DNA of 64,000 nt from Cepaea nemoralis (GCA_014155875.1 JACEFZ010018335.1:1-64000); one strand, 5' to 3'; numbered from the stretch's first letter, positions 43,630-55,755 are shown. The notes: generated from the sequence alone by a model not told the origin. A program made the numbers and translations.

Positions 43630-44125
43630 CAGTGTTTCCCAACGTGGGGCCCACGCCCCACAAGGGGGCAATTCGACTGTTACGGGGGGCAATTCGAAAA
43701 TGGAAGAAATCGGCTGAATATAACAAAACGGGGAGACTTGAGACTGAAGTTAACTAAATTGGAACCTGACATAAGATCTCTTTGCAGCAAGCATCAAGCG
43801 CAAGGATCTCACTAAATTTAAATAATAAATAATGACTAATAATTAAAATAATATAGAAAAATCATTCATTAAAATTATTTTGTACTTGAATTTCAGTTCT
43901 CCATTATATGTTTTGAAAATTTACTTACTGTGTTTGCTCAATAATTACCTAGTGATTTCTTCCTAAAACCTATCATTCAAGTTTCTTTAGTGAACATTTC
44001 AATATTTGAATATTAAAAATAATGTATATGTTGAGGGGGGGGGGGCGTGGGGCGGGGGAGGGGGGCAATATGAATTTTAGAAAGGCTTAAGTGGGGCATG
44101 GCACAAAAAAGGTTGGGAAACACTG
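43630..44125. mobile_element. hAT-type MITE, family 2
   Basis: Ends CAGTGTTTCCCAAC and GTTGGGAAACACTG are perfect inverted repeats; perfect 8-bp duplication ATCTAGAG at 43622-43629 and 44126-44133. 496 bp, AT-rich centre, G-rich sub-terminal runs, no coding capacity. Confidence 0.95.
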
Positions 44126-44416
44126 ATCTAGAGAGATTAACAACGCATTAAAAATAAGAATTGTCAAATGCTACATATATTCACTGCTACTGTATGGCGC
44201 TGACGCCTGGACATTGAACAAACAATTACTCGTAGAAAGTCGAATAGAGACTCTGGAGATGTGGATATACAGACGAATAGGTCGTTTTTCATGGAAACAA
44301 AAACAATCAAATGCAGAAGTTCTAGAAAAACTGGGAATCAAGAGAGAGTTGATGAAAGAAATAAAGAGGAGGTAAGTGAATTATACATGATACTCTTATA
44401 AAAACCATACTGGAGG

Positions 44417-44780
44417 GCAGGGGCGTCACTAGGGGGGTGCGGGGGGTGCAGGCCGCACCGGGTGACACCATCAAGGGGTGACACCAAAATAAAAAAAATT
44501 GCAAATTTTACAAAGCAGACATAGCAAAATAACAAAAATTTAACTTTGTCCGAGTTTGTCGAAGTTCTTTATTTATGTTTTACCTGAAGTATTGAAGTTA
44601 TATTGTTCAATTTGTTTTCTTTCTTATGTCCTTATTAACTTTTTGACTTATTTTACAAACATTACTATATGCGATTATATATGGTACAGGAACACTCGGA
44701 AGAAGACCATGGTGAAAGTCTAGAGGGGTGACACCAAGAGTTTACCGCACTGGGTGACACCAACCCCAGTGACGCCACTG
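44417..44780. mobile_element. hAT-type MITE, family 3
   Basis: Ends CAGGGGCGTCACT and AGTGACGCCACTG form inverted repeats with one mismatch; perfect 8-bp duplication CTGGAGGG at 44409-44416 and 44781-44788. 364 bp. Sub-terminal GGGTGACACC motif is repeated on both sides (direct near 44460, 44725 and 44750). Confidence 0.94.
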
Positions 44781-45011
44781 CTGGAGGGCAAGGTTGGCGG
44801 AAAGCGAGCAAGACGTAGACAATGATACAAGCGGGGAGATAACATCAAGAGATGGACGAACATCAACCTGAGAGAATGTACAGCCAAGGCGAGAGATAGA
44901 CAGTGTTGGAGATTCATTGCAGCCAACCTTCACTGTGGAGACGGCACCTGATTGATTAATTGATTGATTGATTGATTGATTGATTGATGTAATAATCTAT
45001 TTGATATATGT

Positions 45012-45490
45012 CTGGAGTCGCGGTGGATAGGTGGATAAGTAGCTACCTCGGTCGCCTTACAGCTCGGTATTTCTGGATTAAAACTCCAGCGGGAGACAGC
45101 TTATTTTACTGACCTGTATGGCATCTGGTCGACCCTGACTAATAAAAATAGGTACCAGAAAATGTTTGAGAAGATAAAGATGACGGGAATGATACTAACC
45201 ACATAACCCACGGAGTCCCAGTTGGTCTCAAAATATAGACCTAGAAAAATAACCTCAATATTTGCCGCAGTTGCGCATGCCAGTCTGCCAGCCTGGTGGT
45301 CGGGTTAGAATACCATGTGAGGCTAGGATTTTAAAACAATTCAAGTGTACGCCCAGGTCGACGTAGTCTGAGAAGTAAAGGCGGCCGGGGGTGATTGTTA
45401 TCACATGATACTTCAATTGGTCTACACAGATATGAGGCTAGCACCATATAGCAAATAAGTCTCAATTGTTGAAAGGGGTCTACGTATAAT
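45012..45490 (+). mobile_element. Two SINE-C copies in tandem
   Basis: First copy (45012-45235): GAGTCGCGGTGGATAGG head, GGTACCAGAAAATG, GTTGGTCTC. Second copy (45260-45490): head GTTGCGCATGCCAGTCTGCC, AGTAAAGGCGGCCGGGGG, GGTCTACACAGATATGAGGC. Both are diverged from 42398. Confidence 0.65.
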
Positions 45491-45557
45491 TTCTCAAATA
45501 AGTCAATGGTTTTTATTTGTTTCTTGTAGGACTTTTTTTTTTTTTTTTTATTATTTT

Positions 45558-45790
45558 GCATATCCTTTACAGGACATCGCTGTCAACATCAGCATCTTTC
45601 AGCTGCATGCTGATTTCTTGGCAAGATTACGCTCAGTAGTTTGCCATAGCTTTCTGAGCGGCTGGCTCACATACCCCGTAAGTTACCGATGCGATTCGAA
45701 CCACTGCTGATTCGAACCGTCATCACGTTACCGACGAGAGTATACGAGATTACGGAGAAAAGTCATAACCTCTAAGCCACGAAGCCGGCT
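45558..45790 (-). mobile_element. SINE-B, full length, minus strand
   Basis: TGCATATCCTTTACAGGAC at the start and CACGAAGCCGGC at the end (minus head). It has the same sub-variant as 55458-55690 (CATACCCCGTAAGTTACCGA, ACGAGAGTATACGAGATTACG), so these two form a second subfamily. Confidence 0.9.
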
Positions 45791-45990
45791 CTTGTAGGAC
45801 TAGATCATTGGTTTTCTGTCTAACTATGATATTCTTTGAACTTTTCTCAGAAACCACATGTCCGTGATTACTACACATAAATAACGAAACAGGGAGCTTT
45901 CATGAGTGTCAGACACTGAATTTGTCCTGGACTCTATATTAGGCGAGCAATCACAACTTTGTCACAAACTAAGCTGTTGCTCACACTGGC

Positions 45991-46232
45991 GAGGAGCGGC
46001 TGTCCGAGAGGCTAAGAACGTGGGGTTCTCCTTCGGGAGACCAGGGTTCGAATTCTCGGTAACGTGCGGATTGTGTTCTGTTGGGGACAAAAAGAAAATC
46101 CTAACCTGCAAAGTTCGCGGCGACTGCAATAGCCAGGCAGCCTTAAACCCTGAGGCTCAATACCCCCACCCCCACTCCCATCTCTTGCCCTACACCGCAA
46201 GGTACTATATAGGCAGTAAATGACAGTGACAG
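45991..46232 (+). mobile_element. SINE-D copy
   Basis: GAGGAGCGGCTGTCCGAGAGG and CCAGGGTTCGAATTCTCGG give box A and box B of a tRNA-like head. The body CCTAACCTGCAAAGTTCGCG and the end CTACACCGCAAGGTACTATA recur at 63380-63470 and 63815-63930. Confidence 0.62.
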
Positions 46233-46382
46233 TTCACACTGGCGGTGTAGTGGGTACCCATTTTAAGCTGACCCCACCTGGGAGCTCAGGTCAATTAAAA
46301 TCTTCTACACTGGGGATTCGAATACATGACCACCAGACCGTCAGGCAAACGCGGTAGCCACTGCGTTGTCTCGGCTCCCACT
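46233..46382 (-). mobile_element. SINE-C 5' half, minus strand
   Basis: Minus strand: GGGAGCCGAGACAACGCAGTGG head, GTATTCGAATCCCCAG box B, GAGCTCCCAGGTGGGGTCAG body. It abuts SINE-D directly. Positions 46383-46789 are unassigned. Confidence 0.62.
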
Positions 46383-46789
46383 TCATGTGACTATATGTAG
46401 ACCTGCATTCGTGGTGTAGTTTTAACGCTTAGCTAAGTCTGCACGCTTGTCACTATGTTTTGTGTTTCCCGTCTTATCATGTCATTTGTATTTGCCCCTC
46501 CTTAAGCCTTACATCATTGCAGATAAAGCTATCGGTTGATGATACTTGTGACAAGCCTAATCTCTGTTCATGTCATCAACTGTTTTTAGTGCACCTGAAG
46601 TTCTTGATTAGGCACATTATGCATGACTCATACTCTTTAGTTTTTCTGTTTCACCTTTTAAACTGCCAACGCCTGCTGTGTGTAATAAGGTATTCTACGC
46701 TAGAAGTTCAAACAACAATTGAATGTAAAGTTAAAGGTTGCAAGTACTCATATGTCAGTTAGTGTCATGGGTGTTTGTTTCGATTCTAC

Positions 46790-46930
46790 AATTACCCCAT
46801 ACCCCGTTCAACCTCAAGGAGAAGTTATATTGGGGCCAATCCCTGGCTCAGATTAATAATCCTGTGACTGAATCAGCCACAAATATCAGCTGCCCACGAT
46901 TTTACCCTCACGAGCTTATTAATTTTATTA
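46790..46930 (+). mobile_element. SINE-F 3' part
   Basis: CCGTTCAACCTCAAGGAG, CCTGGCTCAGATTAATAATCC and CTCACGAGCTTATTAATTTT match 42220-42330 and 49395-49540. The overlapping 112-codon frame is therefore not a gene. Positions 46931-47288 are unassigned. Confidence 0.62.
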
Positions 46931-47288
46931 AAGTGCAAGACGTAATCCGGGTTATTTCACTGACACCTAACTTTTACTTACAAAGTCTCGGGGCAGATGT
47001 GTCTCTCGCTTGTAAACTCAACAATACATATTTAAATGACGACCTGGTAACTTGGGAACGAATTGGACCATATTAGTCTAACGCTGTCGCTAGTCAGTTC
47101 AAGTTGATTCTGAAGTTTCACTTTCCCTTGTCGTCCATAATTTAGTCGCAGATGATGGTTATAAAACTCACCTTTTATGTACGCATGTAACTTGATAAAT
47201 AGATAGACAGGCAGGATAGACTTTGAGATTGTTTAAACAGAAACGTGGGCAGGTAATCAGAGAGAAGAGTAACTGGGTGGTAGGTAGG

Positions 47289-47327
47289 TAGGGACAGACA
47301 GACAGACAGACAGGGCGGGCGGGCGGG

Positions 47328-47398
<71 letters not shown>

Positions 47399-47485
47399 AT
47401 AGATAGATGGGTTGTGTGGGTGGGTGGCTGGATGGATGGATGGACAGACGGACGGACGGACGGACGGACAGACGGACGGAGAAAG

Positions 47486-47582
<97 letters not shown>
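47289..47582. repeat. (GACA)n/(GGCA)n/(GATA)n/(GACG)n compound array
   Basis: A series of tetranucleotide blocks: GACA, GGCG/GGCA, GATA, GGAT, GACG, GATA and a final pure GACA run of about 85 bp. It is the reverse-complement type of the arrays at 15 and 16 kb. The large minus frame is its translation. Confidence 0.96.
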
Positions 47583-47584
<2 letters not shown>

Positions 47585-47929
47585 ATTCTCGTCTCTATAG
47601 CAACACAACTGAGTCATGAGAACAGTTATCCTATGTTTGTTCAATTGTCCTTCAACTTGGGAGCGTGCCTCTACGAGAGCCCTAGATATGGAACATGGCG
47701 TCCTGTCACATCAAACGAGCGGAGGACAAGTGGCTCCAAGTGTCCTCTGGCTGCTACTTATCTGCACGATGCATACAACATTTAAGTGGGGTGATTAATA
47801 CGACGATCTCCAGACATAGGAAAGAACAAACGAGACAAAAATATTGCATTGAAACTTGTAGGAACGAAGTTCACATAAGAGTTGTGAACATCTAAGTACT
47901 CATGGCTTTACTAGTTATCATCATAATTA

Positions 47930-48540
47930 TGTGCCATGCCCATATGGGCGGTCATGTTTCGCCATCTCATACGATCACCAGAGTCGTGGATCAGCTCAGT
48001 GTTCTTGTCTCGACCATACCACGTGGTCAAGCCATCCCGGTATTTACTTCTCTGCCTTCTCTCCCCATGTTCTTTTCTCCGCAATCTTGCCAGTTGGCAC
48101 AAAGTTCTCCAATTTTTTTCTTCTTATAACGTCCCGTCCCGTCCCCCCCCCCCCCCCCCCCCCTCAAAAAAAAAAAAAAAATTGTGACTGTCTACGTCTA
48201 ATTTCTCTAAGCAGTTTACGATTTTCATTTGTTTCTTGTAGGACTTGCTCACTGGTTTTTCTGTCTGTCAATGGTACTCTTTATATTTCCCCCAGAAACA
48301 ACATGTCCACAGTCATCAAATGTTTTTCAGTTTCTCTGCTCATTGTCCACGCTTCACATCCATACAAAATTACATTTTCTATGTAGCACCTCAACACTCT
48401 TTTTCTCATTGCAATTGACATCATATTATTTGTCAGTATGTTTTCCATCTGCAAAAGGTTACCTTCGCCATGGCGTTCCTTGTTCTAATCTCCTCAAGAC
48501 ATCTCCCATCAGATGTTATGTTATCGGGTGGATTGTGTTG
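47930..48540 (-). pseudogene. RTE-like LINE RT C-terminus, minus strand
   Basis: Same family and same extent as 16842-17570: minus frames give LTTWYGRDKNTELIHDSGDRMRWR, GERRQRSKYRDG and, further upstream, the counterpart of the FxGHVMRR and MWFLRKIQRIPWTD stretches in shifting frames. Many indels. Minus 3' end passes into a short ATC-rich tail near 47915. A C-run plus A-run at 48141-48180 interrupts it. Positions 47583-47929 are unassigned. Confidence 0.75.
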
Positions 48541-49394
48541 TGGAAATATTTTGTCTCATTGTCAGCGTCTTGCTTACAGCAAGGCCACTGGCTCGTACAT
48601 ACCAACAAGTGTGATACAAACATGGTCACAGAATGACTTAACGTGACGAACTACACTTACAATGCAAACACTTTATTCATACATCTCACTCGTCGCAACA
48701 ATTACACGTATCATACAATTACAATGACAATGCAATAATACATTCAATGAATATATCAATACACTACTACACAACTCACAGGCGCACAGTCATATCTGCT
48801 CACAGGCGTTCTCTCTATGGCGTTCATACATACGAGCTTCATTCACTCACGTCTGTCTTCGTCAACACTCCCAAGCCGTCTGCCGGCTAACCGCTGTGAG
48901 TCTCACTACGCGGGCCTGCGTCACTGCGTGGAGATCATGTCTCACATGCGTTCATCGACTGGCCCTTCCTGACACAGTGTGGTTAGCGTCGCTCACCGGT
49001 AGACCCACTGACCGTATTCGCCAGGCGTCATAGACGACGACGCGGTAGAACTAATGGGGAGATTATGACACTCATAATTGTCTTCCGAAATTCGTCTCTG
49101 TCATAAGCCAGATATGAATATCATAGCTGTCACTGTTACGTGCAAATTAACTGCCACATCCTGAATCCTGTGTTCCGTGGCAAAGGGAGCTGTGTTAGAG
49201 AGGTTGCGAGGGTCAGATGAGGGTTAGAGGGTGCTGGATTCCGCCACTGCACAGGGAATTGAATTTTCCCAAGAACCATTGGTATCTAATGATATGACAA
49301 GTCCTCGTGACCGCCTGGCCTCCTGGGTAGTGGGATCGGATAACTAGCCTTCTTGGATAAGAGCGAAAAAGCAGGAGATCCCGTTTAGATTCGA
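48541..49394. other. Unassigned sequence, about 850 bp
   Basis: No family match found in the window. Includes an ACA-rich stretch (48650-48850) and GC-moderate sequence to 49080. No supportable gene. Confidence 0.45.
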
Positions 49395-49540
49395 TTCGAT
49401 TTCACCATTACTCCTACCCCTTTCAATTTCAAGGAGAAATTATAGTTAGGGTCTATCACCAGCTCAGAATGATAGTCCTGGGTTTACCCTCACAGGCTTA
49501 TTAATCCGAAGGTGATTGTTGTCCATATGGGCTAATGGAC
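49395..49540 (+). mobile_element. SINE-F 3' part
   Basis: CCCCTTTCAATTTCAAGGAG, ACCAGCTCAGAATGATAGTCC and GAAGGTGATTGTTGTCCATA align with 42220-42360. It ends near the TAATG block. Confidence 0.58.
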
Positions 49541-49818
49541 TTGACGTTAATCCCGTTTGCTAATGATCCCAGGGCAGATGGAAATTGCAAAGAGTAGACC
49601 GTAAGGCCACCGCACAGGCAAAATTGTTAGGAATATCATACTTCCGCACGGGTGGACAGAGCCCCGTACCCTGAATGGAATCTGTTTAGAGGAAGTAAAC
49701 CTGAAACAAATTTCAGGTCGAAGTAGGACACACTGACCTCTCAGATGCATAGCTAGGTGTGACCCACTCCCCTTGTCAGAAGAACGAAGATGAGGATGAG
49801 TCCATGCACGCTGCGGTT

Positions 49819-49821
49819 CAT

Positions 49822-49889
<68 letters not shown>
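49819..49889. repeat. (GTT)n microsatellite
   Basis: Pure TTG/GTT array; poly-Thr and poly-Cys frames derive from it. Positions 49541-49818 and 49890-51099 are otherwise unassigned, apart from a C-run plus A-run at about 50460-50479. Confidence 0.95.
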
Positions 49890-51296
49890 CTCCGCTTCCC
49901 AGGTACACCTTCCTCAATAGTTATCTGTTCCATACATTCATGTCTTTATACATCAATATGTTATTCTTCGAAATATCTTAAGGTTAATTACATATCAATA
50001 TCAATGGAATATCTTCAATATCGAGCCCTTGACGGACATGTCTGTTTGTTCACGTTTTCGTCCAGTGATTTTGTAATGCTTTTGGCTAACACTGAGTGGT
50101 GAGAAAGCATAGGTAGTCATGACTGTACTAATACAATGTTGAATACCATAATTTATTTCTGTTTTGGTTTTATGTCTGGTTCCTTCTGATAAAAGTCCAG
50201 TGTATTGGCCATATAAAATAAGTATTGACAAGAGAACAGCGTGTAGCCCAGCTATTGAGCAACATCTCTCTCACAATTTTCGATATATATGTGCAATCCT
50301 TTTGAGACGAAAGTGTTTAATATTCTTCCTCCTCATCTTCTCCTCATCAAGATAGACTTGATCACTTATGTAGATATCCGTGGGGCAATGAATGTGATCT
50401 ATGATCAAAACAAAACAGCCCTACACTCCTCCTCCCCCGCCTCCCTCCTCACCCTCCGCCCCCCCCCCCCAAAAAAAAACAACCTCCACCAACTGCACCA
50501 ACAGGAAAATAGTAGAGACAACGAACAGGAAAACAACGACATATAAATTAAATAATAGTCTGTATCATTTCTACAGTGTGGATTTAAACTTGCCGTTGTC
50601 AAGGATGAACCAGTTACCCTTACCGTAGCTAAGCATTTTCAAACAGGCAGCCCATACCTAAAAATAAAAACTGAAATACAGTGAAAATGTAACCTAAAAT
50701 ATAGTGGATCATATATTACAGTGAAAATAAATACACTATAGTTCATATAAACACACTTCTGTATGGCAAACACAGCTCTGGTACATAGTACCCGCCACTA
50801 CAAGTGAGCACCGAGGTGCTCTTTGAGTAGCAAGTCAGAGTTCTCACATACCCTGGAGGGTACTCACCTTGACAATTGATAAGATTACTAAATGATGTGG
50901 ATAATGAGGGGAAACCACAACATTTTGCCTCCTAAAAAACTGTATATGAATTTCGATACAGGTTGCAGACACCTTGGTCATGGTGGGCGCAAGAGACGGG
51001 GAGACATGGCAACAGTTCGAGAGACTTGTCGACGGGCCGTGATAAGGGAGATGTTCTGCAAAAACTTGCTACAAGATGATGCTGATGATAGTTCATTTAG
51101 AAGAATTAAAATAAATATAGTTTCATTTTGTGAATGAAACTAAAGAAACTATACTACAGGTATGAAAATAAACATAAAGAAGGTATGGTCTGTAGATATG
51201 ATTGAAAATTAAACAAACTACGCTACAAATAGAATAAGAATAAACATAAACCAGAAAAAAAGTTCACATATAAGAATGAACATAAACAAAGTATAG

Positions 51297-54231
51297 CGCA
51301 TACAGAACGAAGCTATGCGGCTCATTCTGGGATGCACCAGAGACACCCCGGTAGTGTGTATGCGGTACATCCTTGGTTTGCCGACTGTTGCAGGTAGGCT
51401 CAAGGTGATGCGGGCGAAGGCATACCTCAGAGTGGCTGCAGACACAAATCACCCGCTGCATGAGGCGCTGGACGCAGTTAAGAGTCAGCGACTGATAAGA
51501 GGGAAATCATGGATGGCTCAGGCGGAGATTATGATCAGACATGTGGGCATCTTGGAGAACATTAGGCTAGGAGAGGAGTGGGTCAGAATGCCAGCGGAGC
51601 AGTCAGACTTGTGGAGAGTTATAATCACATTGAGTTGGGAGTGCAGGGAGTGGCCAGCAGGGGCCACTGTCACGAAATTACTGGAGGTCGTCGACCCGAG
51701 TGATCAAACGCCAGAGATCTTCGGTATAGGCCGCAACAACTTTTTTGTTGTGAGGAATGGGTCCCCGATCAAACACGGTAAGAACTCTTTGAATACGGTA
51801 AACGGATTTCCCGTGATCAACGGAAGCTCGTCGATATCAAAGGAGAATCGTCGATGTCAACGGAGAATCGTCTATATCAAAGGAGACTTGTCCGTATGTT
51901 GTTTTCAACGATCTAAAGACGAGAAAGAGCAGGGGTTACTTGGTCGGGGGGGGGGGGGGGGGGGGGGGGGGGACCAGTGACGTCATACAGGCAAAATTAT
52001 ATGCTGTCTGAAAATAACGTTTTAAAATTCATTGTGCTAACGGGATAAAACCGGGAGGGAGTGTGAAGCTATTCTTGTTCCTAGTAAGAAAAGGAAATAC
52101 AGTGCCCCGTGTTGTTTAAAAGCAACGGACATTTGTACAGGATGTACATGTGTGTTTCCAATTCAGGACCGAAATAGTTTTCATAAGGTAGTTCGTGATG
52201 TAGCTTTGAAATCGAGCATAGTGAAATTGCGTGTGTGACCGTAGCAATAGAGCGTCGGCAGCAGTAGGCTGAGGCGTGGCTTAGGCTGGGTAGAGGGATG
52301 TGTTATTGCACTCGGTAGGGTAATAACTATGACATGAGAAGATATTCATCAAGATTGAGGGGGGGGGAGATAAAGGATAGGTAAATGGTAGGATATTCTG
52401 GTAGGAGTGTCTACTTGGGTTTCTGTGCTTTCCCTTTGGCTTTTCCTTCTCATACCACCTTTAAGGTAATGTGATGAACTCCTCTGTCTTATGCCAGAGT
52501 TTAGCCTATGAGGATATAGATGTTTAAGTAGGCCTTAGGCCTACACTCACATATAATGGGTCTGAGTAGGGTTGATCTCGGGTGATCTCTTTTCGACAGG
52601 TTCCAATTGAAGAGTGGCATTACCTACCACTCTGAGAAGAAGAAAATGGCAATACTCTGGTGCAGTGCTAACTGACATCAAGCTTTGAACCCTTGTTTCT
52701 CAAAGAAGGTCAGACAATTTCTGAGCCATATTTAACATAAGAAATTAGTCACGAGAAGAGAAATCGATCAGTGGCTGTAGTCCAAACAACCACGGAAGTA
52801 TTAACAATAATATTTACCCGAAGAAGTAAATGAAAGGAAAGACTATAAATAAATAACATTTTCCCTGCTTACATGAACATTTCGTTTATTGATAGACAGC
52901 AGTGTTTCGACGATATAGTATTGGACTAGTGTTTGCGTTCGCTCATCAATGGACTATATTACATACCGGTTTATCGTCTGTGTAGAAATAAAGGACACTA
53001 AATAAAGTAATCACTCATTGGTGATCAGCCATTCAAACGTTCCAAGTTATATTGGAGGAAGTCCACAATCGGTCGGAGAGACACATCATCTGGTGAGCTC
53101 CTTCCAGTTCTGTGATGTTGTGCTGTCGTATGGCCGTAGCACGATAATGCATGTGACGCTGATCCTAGACTGAATACTCCTGTCTCACATACACGATAGG
53201 CTACACCACAGATTTCTTTATACATACATTACACACACCTGACAGTTTTTCGTCATTAAATAATTTTATTAATTGTTGGAGGACAGTGTTGTGTGGGTAT
53301 GTTCTGGAGGAATGGGTAGAGGGGTATGATATTGTGGTAAGAAGAGAGAGAGAGAGAGAGCGAGAGATAGCGATCCAAAGACTGAAAGGGAGTGTTTAGA
53401 CCAAGGTCCGGCAGAAGACCAAAACTGAGAAAAGGGAATTTAAAAGGTGTGCTTGTTGATTCTACTTCCCCCCCCCCCCCCACCCCCCCAGAGACGACAG
53501 GTGACAACCACGGGAGTGGAAATCCAGCAACTAATTCAAGATAATGCTCGCTCGGGTGATTTGATTATCTACACAGATGGTTCGGTGTCGAAAGGTAGGA
53601 GAAGTGCCTGGTGGTTCATGGCAAAAGCTAATGGCCGACGTTTGGTGCAGGAGAGCCTGGCATATGATATCACAACATCTAGCTTAAGAATGGAGGTAGA
53701 GGCGGTCATTGCAGCTTTCCGCTGGATCGAGAATACGATACACACACATCGTGATTGTAACTGACTCAGAAAGCATGCAGGGGAAGGTGAGGACAGGCAT
53801 GCTTCGTGCAGAGTGGCTTGCTTCGCTTCGGAGGTTACGGGTGACAAGCATCGCCTGGATCTTTTCTCCAGGGCATGCCGGTGTGCTTGGGAATGAACAG
53901 GCGGACAGATTGGCTGGCTCTGCAAAACTTGGTGGAGTATTGATGTATGACAAGGCAGGCGTGGTTGCGGCCTTGTGGGAGCACGTGTATACTTCGGAGG
54001 AGCAAATGGATCACCATGGTCTGGCAAGAATGAGACAGCGAGAGTGACGAGGGGATCTGGCCGACGCTCGACGCTCAGAGGAAAGGCAAGACGGACATAT
54101 AATCATATTGCTACTGGGACTATTGGTGTTGGAACTTTTCGCTGGCTGCTGAGGATGGGGATGGAGAGCCTATGGGAATGCCCCGAATGCTCTGATGTCG
54201 GTTCCTAGATCAATCAATCAATCAATCAATC
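51297..54231 (+). pseudogene. I-group LINE: RT thumb and RNase H, split by LTR-like insert
   Basis: Left part (51297-51667): NEAMRLILGCTRDTP, LPTVAGRLKVMRAKAYLRV and WECREWPAGAT, the region after the RT domain. Right part (53512-54208): VEIQQLIQDN, IIYTDGSVSKGRRSAW, RMEVEA, then after a two-base shift near 53745 IVTDSES, FSPGHAGVLGNEQADRLAG, and WECPECSDVGS plus stop. All four RNase H acidic positions are present but in broken frames. (ATCA)n tail at 54209-54231. Seven-base duplication AGTATAG at 51290-51296 and 54232-54238. 5'-truncated. Confidence 0.88.
51668..53506. mobile_element. Solo-LTR-like insertion, 1.84 kb
   Basis: Begins TGTCACGAAATTAC and ends GACAGGTGACA, so it has TG...CA ends within a 6-bp inverted repeat (TGTCAC/GTGACA) typical of gypsy-type LTRs. 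The host LINE reads GGGGCCAC then GGAAGTGG without a break in the related copy at 11700. Flanks GCCAC (51663-51667) and ACCAC (53507-53511) are a 5-bp target duplication with one mismatch. No transposase or retroviral-type protein is encoded. A G-run of about 30 lies at 51942-51971, a GA run near 53345-53365. It could instead be a non-autonomous element of another class. Confidence 0.72.
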
Positions 54232-54340
54232 AGTATAGTTCATATATACAAATAAAAGTAAACACACTGCGATTCATATATAAAAATCAAAGTAAACCAA
54301 TTACACTTCTAATATAAGACTGACAATGACCAAACTAACA

Positions 54341-55129
54341 CAAGGGGATTAAGGAAGCTGTCACAGCCTATTTCAATTTACAACAGGAATCAGGCCACCG
54401 TGTACTAATAGAATATTGTGAGATCACACCAAAGTCCCCTGATGTTGAGAAATCCAATTTCTTAACAAGATTCTCTCCCACAACCACTTCAACCGCCAGT
54501 AGAAAACAAACTACGGTCTACAGATGTCACACCACGTTATCTCGGTGGCTCCTCTGTCGAGTTTACCACACAGAACCGTAGATATGGTAATGTTATAAGA
54601 CCACCCAAGCTGCAGAATATAGAAAAGAGAGAGAGAGAGTTCGCAGATAAGTACACAGACCACGCGTGGCCTCCTCTCCAAAACCGCTTGGGTAAACCCT
54701 TTTTTCGGCTGAATACACAAGAGATCAAATGTATTTGTCGGATTTGCTAAATAAAGCTTTAGTGTGGCGTGAAATCAGAACTGTTTCAGGGCACGAGCCA
54801 GGGTGACCAGATAGCCATAGATGTTGGGCGCCAACCTATTCAAAAAATATTAAACCCTGTGGATGATTTGTAGGTTGAGTGTCCGCTGGTGTCATTTTCG
54901 CTCCCGCATCTTTCGTTATTAAAAACAGGGATATATGTAAAACCTTGTAAAATGTTATCTCTGTGTTGCGGGTGTCCGGCTGTTGTTATCAATGGTACTT
55001 GATAGTTGAATCTGTCCTCTTGTTTCAGTGATTTCCTGTTTTCTGTCACTGTTTATTCTGGTTGTTTTGGTTTCTCTTAGCGGTGACCATAATGTAATTT
55101 GCAATAACAAAGTTTAGAGACAACACAAT
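54341..55129. other. Unassigned sequence
   Basis: No recognised element. CAGGGTGACCAGATAGCC at 54797 looks like a hAT-type left end, but no matching right end was found. Confidence 0.4.
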
Positions 55130-55390
55130 CTAGGGAGTGGGATCAACCCCAATACGGATCAGTTGGACTGAAATGTTGGCTTCTCGTCCTTGACTTGGGG
55201 ACCTAAATTACAAATACCCCAGAAGTCGTAGTGGGTTAGCCTGATGTCAAGGGACACCGGTAAAAGGGAAAGGTATTCCACGCGCAAACATCGGTTCATT
55301 GCAGTGGAAGTAGTAGCACGTGAATGGGCTATGCTATAGTTCAAAGTGAACATACGCAAAACAAAAACAACAACAACAACAAAACAAATA
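55130..55390 (+). mobile_element. SINE-A, 5'-truncated, with A/CAA-rich tail
   Basis: Begins at the box-B-like GTGGGATCAACCCC, then GGATCAGTTGGACTGAAATG, CTCGTCCTTGACTTGGGG, GACACCGGTAAAAGGG, AGTAGTAGCACGTG. Tail ACAAAAACAACAACAACAAC at 55360-55382. Confidence 0.82.
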
Positions 55391-55457
55391 AACACACCAC
55401 ACACATAATTTCTGCATATCTAATGAGGCATCAACAAATAGGTTAAAATTAAATGCT

Positions 55458-55690
55458 TGCATATCCTTTACAGGACATCGTTGTCAACATCAGCATCTTT
55501 CGGCTGATTGTTGATTTCTTGGCAAGATTACGCTCAGTAGTTTGCCATTGCTTTCTGAGCGGCCGGCTCACATACCCCGTAAGTTACCGACGCGATTCGA
55601 ACCACTGCTGATTCTCACCGTCGTCACATTACTTACGAAAGTATACGAGATTACGGAGAAAAGTCGCTAACCACTAGGCCAGGAAGCCGA
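55458..55690 (-). mobile_element. SINE-B, full length, minus strand
   Basis: Nearly identical in order to 45558-45790: TGCATATCCTTTACAGGACATCG, GATTTCTTGGCAAGATTACG, CATACCCCGTAAGTTACCGA and CTAGGCCAGGAAGCCG head. Confidence 0.9.
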
Positions 55691-55755
55691 CAGGTTAAAA
55701 TTACTGGTGTTAAATACACAACACCAACATTTCAGCCAGGGCTTTGTGCTATGGG

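Larger units (their letters stand above)
43500..44990 (+). pseudogene. RTE-like LINE RT 3' end split by two hAT MITEs
   Basis: Three segments (43500-43629, 44134-44416, 44789-44990) form one collinear fragment. Segment one has YLGHITDDGRSEIEIKQRIG. Segment two has RIVKCYIYSLLLYGADAWTL, then RIETLEMWIYRRIGRFSWK and EVLEKLGIKRELMKEIKRR. Segment three has WTNINLRECTAKARDR, FIAANLHCGDGT and a stop, then (TTGA)n from about 44951. These are palm-end, thumb and C-terminal motifs of RTE-like RT. Other point and frame lesions also exist, so it is long dead. Confidence 0.85.
51100..54340. repeat. Degenerate 34-38 bp minisatellite, split by LINE
   Basis: Units of the type CATATATAA-AATCAAAGTAAAC occur at 51100-51296 and resume at 54232-54340. 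A related stretch is at 50660-50760. The array continues across the LINE insertion at AGTATAG, so the LINE landed inside it. Confidence 0.6.

Noticed and set aside
46738..47076. 112-codon frame as a possible gene
   Set aside because: It overlaps the SINE-F 3' part shared with 42220 and 49395 and has no family signature.
54797..55100. hAT-like left end CAGGGTGACCAGATAGCC
   Set aside because: No inverted partner or 8-bp duplication found downstream.
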